27,944 nt of DNA from Eubacterium sp. TM05-53 (GCF_003436425.1 NZ_QSPK01000002.1:44307-72250), one strand, 5' to 3'. Counted from the stretch's first letter, positions 13,913 to 22,717 are shown. A program made the numbers and translations. Notes: generated from the sequence alone by a model not told the origin.

Positions 13913-16612
13913 ATGATAGAAAAAATATTGGCATATATTTTGGCATGTTGCAATAATAGTGAATTTGATCAAACAACAGTTGCCTTGATAAGTGAAAATT
14001 TAAAGATTAGCCGCTCACAGGTGTCTGTTGTATTAAACAAATTAGTAAAAGAAAATAAATTGATTCGCATTGAATCAAAACCGTTTTGTTTCATTTCGGT
14101 TGAATATTTGAAAGAAAAGGGAATTCCTTTTAAAGATAGTGTATATGCGAGTGTAGATGATTTATTGTCAAATCAGGAAAAGAAGGATTTTGAAAAACTA
14201 GTGGGTATGAATCATTCTTTGGCTCAAACTGTTAAACAATGTAAAGCTACTATTTCATATCCTCCTAACGGGTTGCCTATGTTACTATATGGGCCTACAG
14301 GAACGGGTAAGTCTTTAATTGCGAAACTGACGTATGAGTGGGCAAGAAATCAGGGTGTCATTTCAAAAGATGGACAATTTGTACAGGTGAACTGTAGTGA
14401 ATATGCGAACAACCCTGAATTATTAACAGCCAATCTATTTGGTCATGTCAAAGGTGCTTTTACAGGTGCTGAAAAAGATAATGAGGGTTTGATTGCGTTA
14501 GCTGATAATGGAGTTTTATTTTTGGATGAGGTGCATGAATTAAAGGCCGAATGCCAGGAAAAATTATTCTTGTTTATGGATCAAGGTATTTATCATCGTG
14601 TGGGAGATAATGAAAAGTGGTATAAGTCCAATGTTCGTATTGTGTTTGCGACAACAGAAAATCCGGACAAGGTTTTATTAAAAACATTGATGCGACGTAT
14701 TCCGATGACCATTACGATTCCTAGTCTTGAACAAAGAGGTACGCAAGAGCGTATTGAGTTGTTGCATGACATTTTTAGTCAGGAAGAAAAACGTTTAGAT
14801 TGTCAGATCAAGATGAGTAGTAAAGTATATAATGCATTGCTGCAAAGCAAGATGCCAGGTAACATTGGTCAATTAAAGAGTAGTGTGCAGTCTTGTTGTA
14901 TCAACTCTTTATTTGATAAAGTCAATGATGAATTAGTGATTCACTTGGATAGTTTGCCTAAAGATCTTTTACAACAGGTCTATGCGAATCAAAAAACAGT
15001 TTTAGATGATGATGAATATATCTATGTAGATGATTTGCAGGGGTACTATAATGGCACAAAAGAAATTCTTCAATTGAATGATAGTTTATTGGCTTGTTTT
15101 AGAAAATATAAAGAGGAACATACAAGTTTGTCAGATTTTATGGCAAAAGAAAAGAATTATGTTCAAAAATATTTTGATAATTTGATCTTTAGAAAGAAAG
15201 AATCGAGTCAGGTTGATTATTATAATCGTGGTGTGCAGCATATCTTTAACTTGATTGAATCGCGGTATGGATTAAAAATTACAAATAATGAAACGTTAGC
15301 TATCGCATCTTATTTAGATGAGATTCATCATGAATATCATGATTTAAGAAGCTGGTTTTTAAAACATGAAGAAGAGTGTGATGATTTATATCAATTGTTG
15401 CAAGAAGAATTTTTTAGAGCGACCAATGTATCTTTAGAAATTTGTACGTATTTAAAGTCCTATCTAGAAATGGACATGTATTCCATTATTATTTGTACAT
15501 TTATCTTCTATGTTTATAATGTACAAAAAGATTCAAGGCTTTCTCAAAAAGCAGCCGTTGTACTATCTCATGGTTTTTCTACGGCTTCTAGTATTGCGGA
15601 TGCCGCCAATCGTTTTTTAGGACAATATATTTTTGATGCGCTAGATATGCCTTTATATATTGATACGGCTACAATGATTGAGAAATTGAATCGGTATTTG
15701 GATCGTATTGGCAAGGTCAAAGAATTGTATCTATTAGTGGATATGGGTAGTTTGGAAGATATTTATAAAGGTTTGCATATAGAGAATGCGAATATTGGAA
15801 TTATCAACAATGTGAGTACTCCAATTGCTTTAGAAATTGGAAATGGAATTCGTAATAATGTAGAGATGGAGAGCATACTACAAAAAACGATTGATGCTTT
15901 CCGTGTCAATTTTGCGTATCATATTGAAAAGCATCAACAAAAGCAGCCAGTCATTCTATGTTCTTGCGCAAGTGGATTGGGTACGGCCAAGAAATTAAAG
16001 TCTATGTTGGAGCAATCTTTTCCAGATGGTATCAATTTAGATGTGAAGACGTTGAATTATTCGGAATTGATTGAATTAGGTAAAAAGAACAATGTATTTG
16101 AAGAATATGATGTTTTATGTGTACTTGGTACATTAGATCCAAATATGGAGGACATTCCATTTGTGGGTATTGAAGATTTGATTATTGAAGATACATTTGG
16201 TGATTTCAATCAATACTTCAAGGATTATATGGATGAAGAACAGCTGGCTTTGTTTGATAAAAATATTCTACATAATTTCTCATTGAGTAATATTATGAAT
16301 GCACTAACGATATTAAATCCGGCAAAACTATTAGAGCAGGTTGCCAATGCGATTGATGTTTTACAAAAGTATGTTGGGGTTCGTTTCAGCAATCGAACTT
16401 GTTTTGGATTGTACGTACACATTTGTTGTTTGATCGAAAGACTTGTTGTTTCAAGAAATGCTGAGTATGATCCAAGCTTGGATTTTTTAAATGAACACAA
16501 AGATTTTGTAGACTATGTTAAGAAGGCGTTTAAGCAAGTAGAAGATTTCTATGGTGTAGACATTCCTACAGAGGAAATGGTTCATATTTATAATTATGTG
16601 AAGAATAACTAG
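13913..16612 (+). CDS. LevR/GfrR-like sigma-54 activator with PTS regulation domains
   Basis: An 899-residue activator of the adjacent PTS operon. Domain order: N-terminal winged HTH (about 10-65, KISRSQVSVVLNKLVKE), AAA+ sigma-54 interaction domain (about 95-345) with Walker A GPTGTGKS (127-134), sigma-54 loop GAFTGA (181-186) and Walker B VLFLDE (201-206); PRD1 (about 430-540, H443 candidate); mannose-EIIA-like domain with VVLSHG (H553); EIIB-like CSCASGLGTA (683-692); PRD2 (about 800-899). This is the LevR plan: phosphorylation by HPr activates and by the cognate EIIB represses, tying expression to substrate uptake and carbon status. It ends in a terminator, so the PTS genes use their own promoter. 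The name GfrR would apply if the substrate prediction is right. Confidence 0.92.
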   Translation: MIEKILAYILACCNNSEFDQTTVALISENLKISRSQVSVVLNKLVKENKLIRIESKPFCFISVEYLKEKGIPFKDSVYASVDDLLSNQEKKDFEKLVGMNHSLAQTVKQCKATISYPPNGLPMLLYGPTGTGKSLIAKLTYEWARNQGVISKDGQFVQVNCSEYANNPELLTANLFGHVKGAFTGAEKDNEGLIALADNGVLFLDEVHELKAECQEKLFLFMDQGIYHRVGDNEKWYKSNVRIVFATTENPDKVLLKTLMRRIPMTITIPSLEQRGTQERIELLHDIFSQEEKRLDCQIKMSSKVYNALLQSKMPGNIGQLKSSVQSCCINSLFDKVNDELVIHLDSLPKDLLQQVYANQKTVLDDDEYIYVDDLQGYYNGTKEILQLNDSLLACFRKYKEEHTSLSDFMAKEKNYVQKYFDNLIFRKKESSQVDYYNRGVQHIFNLIESRYGLKITNNETLAIASYLDEIHHEYHDLRSWFLKHEEECDDLYQLLQEEFFRATNVSLEICTYLKSYLEMDMYSIIICTFIFYVYNVQKDSRLSQKAAVVLSHGFSTASSIADAANRFLGQYIFDALDMPLYIDTATMIEKLNRYLDRIGKVKELYLLVDMGSLEDIYKGLHIENANIGIINNVSTPIALEIGNGIRNNVEMESILQKTIDAFRVNFAYHIEKHQQKQPVILCSCASGLGTAKKLKSMLEQSFPDGINLDVKTLNYSELIELGKKNNVFEEYDVLCVLGTLDPNMEDIPFVGIEDLIIEDTFGDFNQYFKDYMDEEQLALFDKNILHNFSLSNIMNALTILNPAKLLEQVANAIDVLQKYVGVRFSNRTCFGLYVHICCLIERLVVSRNAEYDPSLDFLNEHKDFVDYVKKAFKQVEDFYGVDIPTEEMVHIYNYVKNN

Positions 16613-16613
16613 T

Positions 16614-16645
16614 AAAGATGGGGAAACTCATCTTTATTTTTATAT
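16614..16645 (+). terminator. Terminator of the activator gene
   Basis: AAAGATGGG (16614-16622), GAAA tetraloop, CTCATCTTT (16627-16635), one G-T pair, T-rich tail. It isolates the sigma-54 promoter from upstream transcription. Confidence 0.8.
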
Positions 16646-16655
16646 TATTTTTCTA

Positions 16656-16671
16656 TGGCACAATATTTGCT
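16656..16671 (+). promoter_or_regulatory. Sigma-54 (-24/-12) promoter of the PTS operon
   Basis: TGGCAC (16656-16661), five bases, TTGCT (16667-16671): an exact match to the consensus TGGCAC-N5-TTGCW with GG and GC at the correct spacing. Expected start near 16682, about 32 bases before the EIIA ATG. The neighbours encode the sigma factor and activator it needs. Confidence 0.93.
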
Positions 16672-16713
16672 TGTATATAAGTGAACGACGTAATACAGAA
16701 AGGAGAAAGATGA

Positions 16714-17127
16714 ATGAGCAGAGTAATATTTGCCTCACATGGAGGATTATCTAAAGGAATGAAAGATTCAGTTTCTATGATCGTTGGAGATTTAGCTAAA
16801 GATGTAGAAACATATAGTTTGCTTCCTGGGCAAAATCCTGAAGATTATTATCTAGAACTTTTGAAAGAAGCAAAAGAGAGTGAAGAACAAATCGTAATCT
16901 TGTGTGATATCAAAGGTGGTAGTGTTCACACAGCATTATCTAAACTTACAGTATTAAATAATGTAATGGTTTTCTCAGGAATGAACATGGGATTGGCATT
17001 AGATGCAGTAATGAAAAGCTTGGGCGGTAATCTTGAATTAGCAGATGCGAACGATTTGATCGAAGCAGCTAAAGAGGGAATGACTGTTATGAATGGTATG
17101 ACAAGCGAAGATGATGAAGATTTCTAA
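16714..17127 (+). CDS. PTS mannose-family EIIA component
   Basis: A 137-residue soluble phosphocarrier that accepts phosphate from HPr and passes it to EIIB. The active histidine is H9 in FASHGGLSKGM; the fold follows the EIIA-Man pattern, with VILCDIKGGSVHTAL at about 66-80. It is separate from EIIB, unlike the fused E. coli ManX. First gene after the sigma-54 promoter, with AGAAAGGAG as binding site. By operon content it likely corresponds to GfrA. Confidence 0.9.
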   Translation: MSRVIFASHGGLSKGMKDSVSMIVGDLAKDVETYSLLPGQNPEDYYLELLKEAKESEEQIVILCDIKGGSVHTALSKLTVLNNVMVFSGMNMGLALDAVMKSLGGNLELADANDLIEAAKEGMTVMNGMTSEDDEDF

Positions 17128-17142
17128 TAGGAGGAGAAAAAA

Positions 17143-17610
17143 ATGATCAAATTATTAAGAGTGGATCACAGATTGTTACATGGTCAAGTTGCTTTTTCTT
17201 GGAAAAATGCAGTTGAAGCAGATTGTATCTTAATTGCGTGCGATGCAGTTATGAAAGATGATTTAAGAAAAACATCCATTAAGTTGGCAAAACCAAGTGG
17301 TGTTAAATTAGTTATTAAAAATATGGATGATGCAGTAAATGCGATCAACAGTGGTGTTACAGACAAATACAAATTATTGACTGTAGTTGAATCTATTAAG
17401 GATGCTGAAAGATTGTGTAAAGAGTGCAACATCAAAAAATTAAATCTTGGTGGTACTAAGGCGACTGCTGAAACTCGTAATATTTCAAAGGCAATGAATA
17501 TTACTCCAGCAGAAGAAACAATTTTAAAAGGATTATGTGAATCAGGTGTGGATGTGACAATTCAGATGGTTCCAGAAGATAGTCCAGTAAACGTAGAAAA
17601 AGTTTTATAG
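17143..17610 (+). CDS. PTS mannose-family EIIB component
   Basis: A 155-residue soluble EIIB that receives phosphate from EIIA and phosphorylates the sugar during transport. The signature RVDHRLLHGQV (6-16) contains the active H13. The length is that of a stand-alone Man/Lev-type EIIB. In LevR systems this protein also phosphorylates the activator when substrate is absent, so it is the likely sensor partner of the 899-residue regulator. It has a strong GGAGG site, 15 bases after the EIIA stop. Likely GfrB equivalent. Confidence 0.9.
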   Translation: MIKLLRVDHRLLHGQVAFSWKNAVEADCILIACDAVMKDDLRKTSIKLAKPSGVKLVIKNMDDAVNAINSGVTDKYKLLTVVESIKDAERLCKECNIKKLNLGGTKATAETRNISKAMNITPAEETILKGLCESGVDVTIQMVPEDSPVNVEKVL

Positions 17611-17620
17611 GAGGAGAAAT

Positions 17621-18397
17621 ATGTTACTACAAGCAATTTTACTTGGTTTGGTAGCAATGCTTGGAAATGCTGAATATTTGTTCGGTACAAGCTTGTTGTC
17701 AAGACCATTGGTTATGGGAGCTTTGACAGGCGTTGTACTTGGTGATATCCCAACAGGTGTTACTTTAGGGGCAACATTAGAATTAGCATTTATGGGAGCT
17801 TTCTCAATCGGAGCTAGTATTCCACCTGAAATGATTTCAGGAACCGTATTAGGAACAGCTTTCACAATCACAACAGGAGCAGGACCAGAAACTGCATTGA
17901 CTGTTGGTTTACCAGTTGCTTCATTGGTTTTAATCGCAAAGAACGTTGGAATGGTATTTATTTTACCTCCATTTGTTCACAAAGCAGATAAATATGCAGC
18001 TGAAGGAAATATGGCTGGCGTTGCTAGAATGCACTTCTTAGGTGGATTCTTCGGTGTTAACTTGATTATTGGTGTTATCGTAGCATGTGGATACTATGCA
18101 GGTGGACCTGCTGTACAGGCTTTATTAAATGTAATTCCTGAATGGATCTCAAATGGTTTACAAATCACAATGGGCTTATTACCTGCAATTGGATTTGGTT
18201 TATTGTTGATGATGATTATGGACAAAGAAGTTGCATGTTTCTTCTTCTTAGGATTCGCATTAAGCGTATACTTAGGAATTCCAGTAACTGCAATCGCAAT
18301 TTTTGGAGCTATCATTGCCATCGTATTAACTCAATTACGTAGCAATTCAGCTCAAACAGCTACAGAAGGAGGATTAGACGAAGATGACGACTTCTAA
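17621..18397 (+). CDS. PTS mannose/sorbose-family EIIC membrane component
   Basis: A 258-residue integral membrane protein, highly hydrophobic with many Gly/Ala helices (LGLVAMLGNAEYLFGTSLL at the start, GVTLGATLELAFMGAFSIG in the middle), which forms the translocation channel together with EIID. An acidic tail (GGLDEDDDF) ends the protein. The last 14 bases overlap the EIID gene. Codon choice favours C-ending Phe/Ile/Asn codons more than the regulator gene, hinting at strong expression. Likely GfrC equivalent. Confidence 0.9.
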   Translation: MLLQAILLGLVAMLGNAEYLFGTSLLSRPLVMGALTGVVLGDIPTGVTLGATLELAFMGAFSIGASIPPEMISGTVLGTAFTITTGAGPETALTVGLPVASLVLIAKNVGMVFILPPFVHKADKYAAEGNMAGVARMHFLGGFFGVNLIIGVIVACGYYAGGPAVQALLNVIPEWISNGLQITMGLLPAIGFGLLLMMIMDKEVACFFFLGFALSVYLGIPVTAIAIFGAIIAIVLTQLRSNSAQTATEGGLDEDDDF

Positions 18398-19202
18398 TAA
18401 ATTAACAAAAAAGGAATTAAATCAAGTATTCTGGCGTTCATTCGGAATGGAATGGGACTGGAACTATGAAAGACAGATGAACATGGCATACTGCTACTGT
18501 ATGTTACCAGTCATCAAAAAATTATATTCAAATAAAGAAGACCAAATTGCAGCTATGCAACGTCACTTGGAATTCTTCAATACAACACCTCAATTGTCAA
18601 CATTGATCTTAGGTATCAGTGCTGCCATGGAAGAAAGTAACGCAAATGATCCTAACTTCGATACAGAAAGTATCAACAGTGTAAAAGTTTCATTGATGGG
18701 ACCTTTAGCAGGTATTGGTGACTCATTCATCTGGGGAACATTACGTATCATCGCTACTGGTGTTGGTCTATCATTAGCGAACCAAGGAAATATCTTAGGA
18801 CCTATCTTATTCTTATTGATCTTCAATATTCCTGCTCAAGGATTACGTTATTACTTAATGAATGCTGGTTATAAATTAGGTAGTGGATTCTTGGCTAAGA
18901 TCCAGGAAAATGGATTGATGTCAAAACTTACTTATGCAGCAAGCGTTTTAGGATTGATGGTTGTTGGTGGTATGACAGCTGAAAACGTTTCAATCAACTT
19001 CCCATTGGCATTTGGTTCTGGTGATGAAGCAACTACATTAAATGATGTATTCAATAATATCATGCCTGGTTTAATGCCATTATTATTCACATTATTGGTT
19101 TACTACTTATTGAAAAAGAAAAATATTAAGACAACTACATTATTGTTAATCTGTGTTGTGATCGGATTGGTCGGATCATTCTTTGGTATCTTAGGTTGTT
19201 AA
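18384..19202 (+). CDS. PTS mannose-family EIID membrane component
   Basis: A 272-residue partner of EIIC. The N-terminal half is amphipathic and cytoplasmic, with the EIID landmark VFWRSFGMEWDWNYERQMNM (15-34); the family motif LMGPLAGIGDSFIWGTLR (about 109-126) is intact, and the C-terminus has membrane helices ending in KKKNIKTTTLLLICVV. The ATG lies inside the EIIC reading frame with GAAGGAGG ten bases upstream, so the two membrane subunits are made in step. Likely GfrD equivalent. Confidence 0.92.
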   Translation: MTTSNKLTKKELNQVFWRSFGMEWDWNYERQMNMAYCYCMLPVIKKLYSNKEDQIAAMQRHLEFFNTTPQLSTLILGISAAMEESNANDPNFDTESINSVKVSLMGPLAGIGDSFIWGTLRIIATGVGLSLANQGNILGPILFLLIFNIPAQGLRYYLMNAGYKLGSGFLAKIQENGLMSKLTYAASVLGLMVVGGMTAENVSINFPLAFGSGDEATTLNDVFNNIMPGLMPLLFTLLVYYLLKKKNIKTTTLLLICVVIGLVGSFFGILGC

Positions 19203-19231
19203 TAAAATTTAAATAAATGGAGGAAAAGAAA

Positions 19232-20230
19232 ATGATTAAATTTAACGAACAAGAAAAAATCGATAGCGTAAATGGAGCATTGGCTCTACGCCCTCAAATC
19301 AACGAAATCGTTGATGAAATCTGCGAACGTGGATATTCAAACATCTGCTGGTTAGGTGTTGGTGGTACTTGGGCAAGTGCTATGCAGGCTACAGTACACA
19401 TGAAAGAGATGAGTGCTATTGAAACTTGGGCAGAAAATGCTGCTGAATACTTAACTACAGGAAACAAACGTATTACTAAAGATACAGTTGTTATTATCTC
19501 TTCTGTAACTGGAAACACTAAAGAAGTTGTTGAAGCTATTAAAAAAATCAAAGCAGAAGTTGGCGCTACAGTTATCTCATTTGTTGATGCTAAAGAAGCT
19601 ATCTTATTAGACTTAGGAGACTACAAGATCTCTTACCCAATGAACGAACAATTAAAGTTCTTCATGGTTGCTGACCGCTTCATGTTCAACAATGGTGAAT
19701 TCGAAGACTACGAAGATATGTATGCAGAATTTGACAAATATTTGGCACAAGCTTTAGTAGAAGTTGAAAAGAAAGCTGAACCATTCGCTGTTGAATTTGC
19801 TAAAAAACACTGGAATGATGAAATGCACTACTTTGTAGGTGCTGGAAATCAATGGGGAGCTACTTACTCATACGCAATGTGCTATTGGGAAGAACAATTA
19901 TGGTTAAAAACTAAATCAATCTCATCAAACGAATTCTTCCACGGTATGTTTGAAATCGTAACTAAAGAAACTCCAGTTACAATCTATATCGGTGAAGATG
20001 CTCAACGTCCATTGTCTGAACGTGTAGCTAACTTTATTCCAAGAATTTGTGAAAACTACACAATCATTGACTCTAAAGATTATGAATTAAAGGGAATTAG
20101 TGAAAAATATCGTAAACACTTATCTCACCACGTAATGCATGCTGTAAACAACAGAATTGACGTTCACATGGAAATCGAAACTCGTCACCCAATGGAAATC
20201 CGTCGTTACTACAGAAGATTAGAATACTAA
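19232..20230 (+). CDS. SIS-domain sugar-phosphate deglycase, FrlB/GfrF-like (fructoselysine-6-P type)
   Basis: A 332-residue protein with two SIS (sugar isomerase) domains. Phosphosugar-binding loops are visible at LGVGGTWASA (41-50) and SSVTGNTKEV (90-99), with the second domain at GAGNQWGATYS (203-213). SSNEFFHGMFEIV (231-243) aligns with the FrlB/FraB stretch SGEFRHGPLEIVE, with E234 and H237 as candidate acid/base residues, and the C-terminus HPMEIRRYYRRLEY parallels FrlB's NPDERRYYGGLVEY. FrlB splits fructoselysine 6-phosphate into glucose 6-phosphate and lysine. Context (mannose-PTS with a second SIS gene) agrees. I start at ATG 19232 because GGAGG lies eight bases before it; ATG 19217 overlaps that site. 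Fructose-asparagine or another Amadori compound is the alternative substrate. Confidence 0.75.
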   Translation: MIKFNEQEKIDSVNGALALRPQINEIVDEICERGYSNICWLGVGGTWASAMQATVHMKEMSAIETWAENAAEYLTTGNKRITKDTVVIISSVTGNTKEVVEAIKKIKAEVGATVISFVDAKEAILLDLGDYKISYPMNEQLKFFMVADRFMFNNGEFEDYEDMYAEFDKYLAQALVEVEKKAEPFAVEFAKKHWNDEMHYFVGAGNQWGATYSYAMCYWEEQLWLKTKSISSNEFFHGMFEIVTKETPVTIYIGEDAQRPLSERVANFIPRICENYTIIDSKDYELKGISEKYRKHLSHHVMHAVNNRIDVHMEIETRHPMEIRRYYRRLEY

Positions 20231-20236
20231 AAATAT

Positions 20237-20259
20237 AAAGGTGGAGCCATTCCACCTTT
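20237..20259 (+). terminator. Intercistronic hairpin between the two SIS genes
   Basis: A perfect 9-bp stem AAAGGTGGA/TCCACCTTT with a five-base loop, followed only by TTATAGG, so it is a weak terminator or an mRNA end-protecting hairpin. It separates the codon-optimised front of the operon from the less biased rear genes. Confidence 0.6.
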
Positions 20260-20286
20260 TATAGGTTTATTTTAAGGGAGGTACAT

Positions 20287-21366
20287 ATGGAAAAATTAAC
20301 AATGCTTGATTATGTGAAAGAAACACCGGGCGTATTAAGAACAAATATTGAACAATACACTACATTGGTTGAACCATTAATGAAGGAAGTGCAACAAAAA
20401 GAAATCAAACGTATTTTACTTGTTGCTTCTGGATCGAGTCATAATGCTTGTTATTGTGCTAGAAGTTTTGTGGAAAAAGTAAGTGGTTTAGAAGTAAAAA
20501 TCATTACTCCATATACATTTACGTATTATGAAAATGATGCTCAAGAAAACGACTTAGTTTTAGTGGTTACACAGAGTGGTTTAAGTACAAATGCGATTGA
20601 AGCATTAAAAATCATCAAGAAAAAACAATGTAGAGCCATTTGTTTAACAGGAAATAAAAACAGCGATGTAAAAGATGTTGCGGATGTTGTGATTGAATAT
20701 GGTGTTGGCGAAGAATTAGTTGGCTATGTCACAAAGGGTGTTTCCTCACTTGCGTTATTCTTAGATTTATTCGCAATTGCGTATTCGGGTAAAACTGAAT
20801 ATTTAGAAGAGTTAAAGAAAGCCGTAGATTTAAATGAAGAAATGATTGATAAGGCAACAAGCTTTATTCAAAAACATTACAAGAATTTCTCATCTATGTC
20901 TTGGGTTTACAGTTGTGGAGCTGGCGCCAATTATGGAACGGCACTTGAAAGTGCATTAAAAATGGGTGAAACCATTCATATTCCAAGTTGCTGCTACGAA
21001 ATTGAAGAGTATATTCATGGACCGAATCTTCAATTAACACCACAATACAATGTGATTTTCTTTGATGGAAACGATGGAGCAAGTCATCGTGTAGAACAAG
21101 TATATAAGGCTACGCGTAAAGTCAGCAATCGAGCTTATTTAATTTCAAACAATCCTCAATTATTGGGTGATGATCATGTTTTAAGTTTGAGTGATACTGT
21201 ATCAAGTGAATTATGCCCACTTGTATATCTACCATTTGTACAATTACTAAGCTTTATTATTTCAAACGACTTACATTCTATTTATCAACACCCATTATTA
21301 AAAGAATTTAAGGCTATCGCAGCCGCAAAAACGGAGAATTTTGTGAATTATGATGGAGACGATTAA
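20287..21366 (+). CDS. SIS-domain deglycase, GlmS-like, GfrE-type (glucoselysine-6-P type)
   Basis: A 359-residue double-SIS protein without a glutaminase domain, so it is not GlmS itself. First SIS loop VASGSSHNACYCARS (46-60), TQSGLSTNAI (95-104), second domain at CGAGANYGTALESAL (210-224). EEYIHGPNLQLTP (240-252) keeps the GlmS-type Glu and His (E240/E241, H244). In the gfr operon the comparable protein (GfrE) cleaves glucoselysine 6-phosphate, the Heyns-type product. The assignment rests on the paired SIS genes and motif memory. It is preceded by AGGGAGG. Its end overlaps the HAD gene by 17 bases. Confidence 0.7.
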   Translation: MEKLTMLDYVKETPGVLRTNIEQYTTLVEPLMKEVQQKEIKRILLVASGSSHNACYCARSFVEKVSGLEVKIITPYTFTYYENDAQENDLVLVVTQSGLSTNAIEALKIIKKKQCRAICLTGNKNSDVKDVADVVIEYGVGEELVGYVTKGVSSLALFLDLFAIAYSGKTEYLEELKKAVDLNEEMIDKATSFIQKHYKNFSSMSWVYSCGAGANYGTALESALKMGETIHIPSCCYEIEEYIHGPNLQLTPQYNVIFFDGNDGASHRVEQVYKATRKVSNRAYLISNNPQLLGDDHVLSLSDTVSSELCPLVYLPFVQLLSFIISNDLHSIYQHPLLKEFKAIAAAKTENFVNYDGDD

Positions 21367-22009
21367 TACTGTTATTTTTGATATGGACGGGTTGATGTTT
21401 GATACGGAAACCCTATATATCGATGTGTTTGAAGATATTTGTAAAAAACACGATCATTACTTTCCAAGAGAATATTTGCTTGGCATGCTTGGAACTAGTC
21501 ATTTCGATTATTCAATTTACCATAAGGATTATCCATGGTTAGAGGATATGTTGGAAATTGCCGATGACAAATTTGTTTCTTATTATGAGAAACGCTTTGC
21601 GATTCCAGGGTCTGCCAATAAATATGGTTTGAAAGAATTGCATGATTATTTAAAAACGAATCATTATAATATTTGCATTGCGTCAAGCTCAAGTGTTCCG
21701 CACATTAAACGTTTAGTGAATAATTGCGGATTTGATTTTAAGGCAGATTTGATGCTTTCATCTCAAGATGCATATGCTTCAAAACCTGCGCCCGACTTAT
21801 TCTTGGCTTGCGCAAAAGAAATGGGTGTTGAACCAAAGAATTGTTTAGTACTTGAAGATAGTAAGAATGGAATTCGTGCTGCATATAATGCGAATATGCA
21901 TAGAATTTGGATTCCAGATCAAGTACAATTTAATGAGGAAGACATGAAATATGTTGAACTTCAATGTGAAAATTTGAAAAGGGTTATCGATATATTAGAA
22001 GCAATGTAG
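21350..22009 (+). CDS. HAD-superfamily phosphatase, beta-phosphoglucomutase-like (PTS operon)
   Basis: A 219-residue HAD hydrolase. Motif I FDMDGLMFDTE (D11 nucleophile, D13), motif II in IASSSS, Lys motif in SKPAPDLF, motif IV LEDSKNGIRAA; a helical cap lies between motifs I and II. It overlaps the second SIS gene by 17 bases and closes the sigma-54 operon, whose terminator has this gene's TAG in its loop. A sugar-phosphate phosphatase role, removing excess or damaged sugar phosphates from deglycation, is inferred from position. ATG 21350 and ATG 21353 are both possible; the nearest GGAG lies rather far upstream, so translation may be coupled. Confidence 0.85.
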   Translation: MMETINTVIFDMDGLMFDTETLYIDVFEDICKKHDHYFPREYLLGMLGTSHFDYSIYHKDYPWLEDMLEIADDKFVSYYEKRFAIPGSANKYGLKELHDYLKTNHYNICIASSSSVPHIKRLVNNCGFDFKADLMLSSQDAYASKPAPDLFLACAKEMGVEPKNCLVLEDSKNGIRAAYNANMHRIWIPDQVQFNEEDMKYVELQCENLKRVIDILEAM

Positions 22010-22023
22010 TGTTGCTTCTTTTT
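21997..22023 (+). terminator. Terminator of the PTS/SIS/HAD operon
   Basis: AGAAGCAA (21997-22004) with TTGCTTCT (22012-22019), a seven-base loop containing the TAG stop, then five T. Confidence 0.85.
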
Positions 22024-22040
22024 CGTGCTATACTTATATT
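22012..22040 (+). promoter_or_regulatory. Possible promoter of the second HAD/MATE pair
   Basis: TTGCTT (22012-22017, the right arm of the preceding terminator), a 17-base spacer, TATATT (22035-22040). An alternative is the extended -10 TGCTATACT at 22026-22034. Either way the promoter overlaps or abuts the upstream terminator. Confidence 0.45.
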
Positions 22041-22062
22041 GTTTTTTTGAGGGAGGATATGT

Positions 22063-22716
22063 ATGTTAGAGTTAGTCGTATTTGATGTAGATGGGTTAAT
22101 GATTGACACAGAAAGCGTATGGAAAAATGCGTTTGACAAGGCAGGAGATAAATATGGTATTCCAAATTTAGGAGACACTTTATTTCCTTCGTTAATTGGC
22201 AAAAGATTAGAAGATGAACAAGAGTTGTTGGATCGTCTTTTACCTAGTGATATCCAGAATCAATTGATTAATGAATGGAGACAAATTGGACTGGGGTCGC
22301 TAGAAAGAGAAGTACCTGTTAAACCAGGATTATATGAGATGTTGGATTATTTAGAACAGCATCATATTAAAATGGCTGTCGCAACAACGACAAGAAGAGA
22401 ATTGACGGAACAAAGATTAAAAAAAATTGGTGTATATAATCGTTTTGACTATGTCCTTTGTGGGGATGAGGTCACAAAGCGTAAGCCAGATCCAGAAATT
22501 TATTTGAGTGTTTTACATAAAATGAACACAAAAGCAGAAAATGCGATTGTATTGGAAGATTCAAGTGTTGGTGTAGAAGCGGCTTATAGAGCAGGTATAG
22601 ATTGTATTCAAGTACCGGATTTGATTGCTCCAACAGAAGTGCAAAAGAAGCAGACGGTTTATACTGCGAAAGATTTGATCGAAGCTAAAGATTATATTAA
22701 AGAGTATAGAGTATAA
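22063..22716 (+). CDS. HAD-superfamily phosphatase, beta-phosphoglucomutase-like (second)
   Basis: A 217-residue HAD hydrolase distantly related to the previous one. Motif I FDVDGLMIDTES (D8, D10), motif II VATTTR, Lys motif KRKPDPEIYL, motif IV LEDSSVGVEAA. GGGAGG lies six to seven bases before the ATG, and an independent promoter is likely because a strong terminator precedes it. The substrate is unknown; phosphorylated sugars or nucleotides are typical for the group. It is followed after one base by the MATE gene, suggesting that they are co-expressed. Confidence 0.85.
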   Translation: MLELVVFDVDGLMIDTESVWKNAFDKAGDKYGIPNLGDTLFPSLIGKRLEDEQELLDRLLPSDIQNQLINEWRQIGLGSLEREVPVKPGLYEMLDYLEQHHIKMAVATTTRRELTEQRLKKIGVYNRFDYVLCGDEVTKRKPDPEIYLSVLHKMNTKAENAIVLEDSSVGVEAAYRAGIDCIQVPDLIAPTEVQKKQTVYTAKDLIEAKDYIKEYRV

Positions 22717-22717
22717 A

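Noticed and set aside
20287..21366. GlmS (glucosamine-6-phosphate synthase)
   Set aside because: Only the isomerase-like SIS half is present; there is no N-terminal glutaminase with its catalytic Cys, and the gene sits in a PTS operon.
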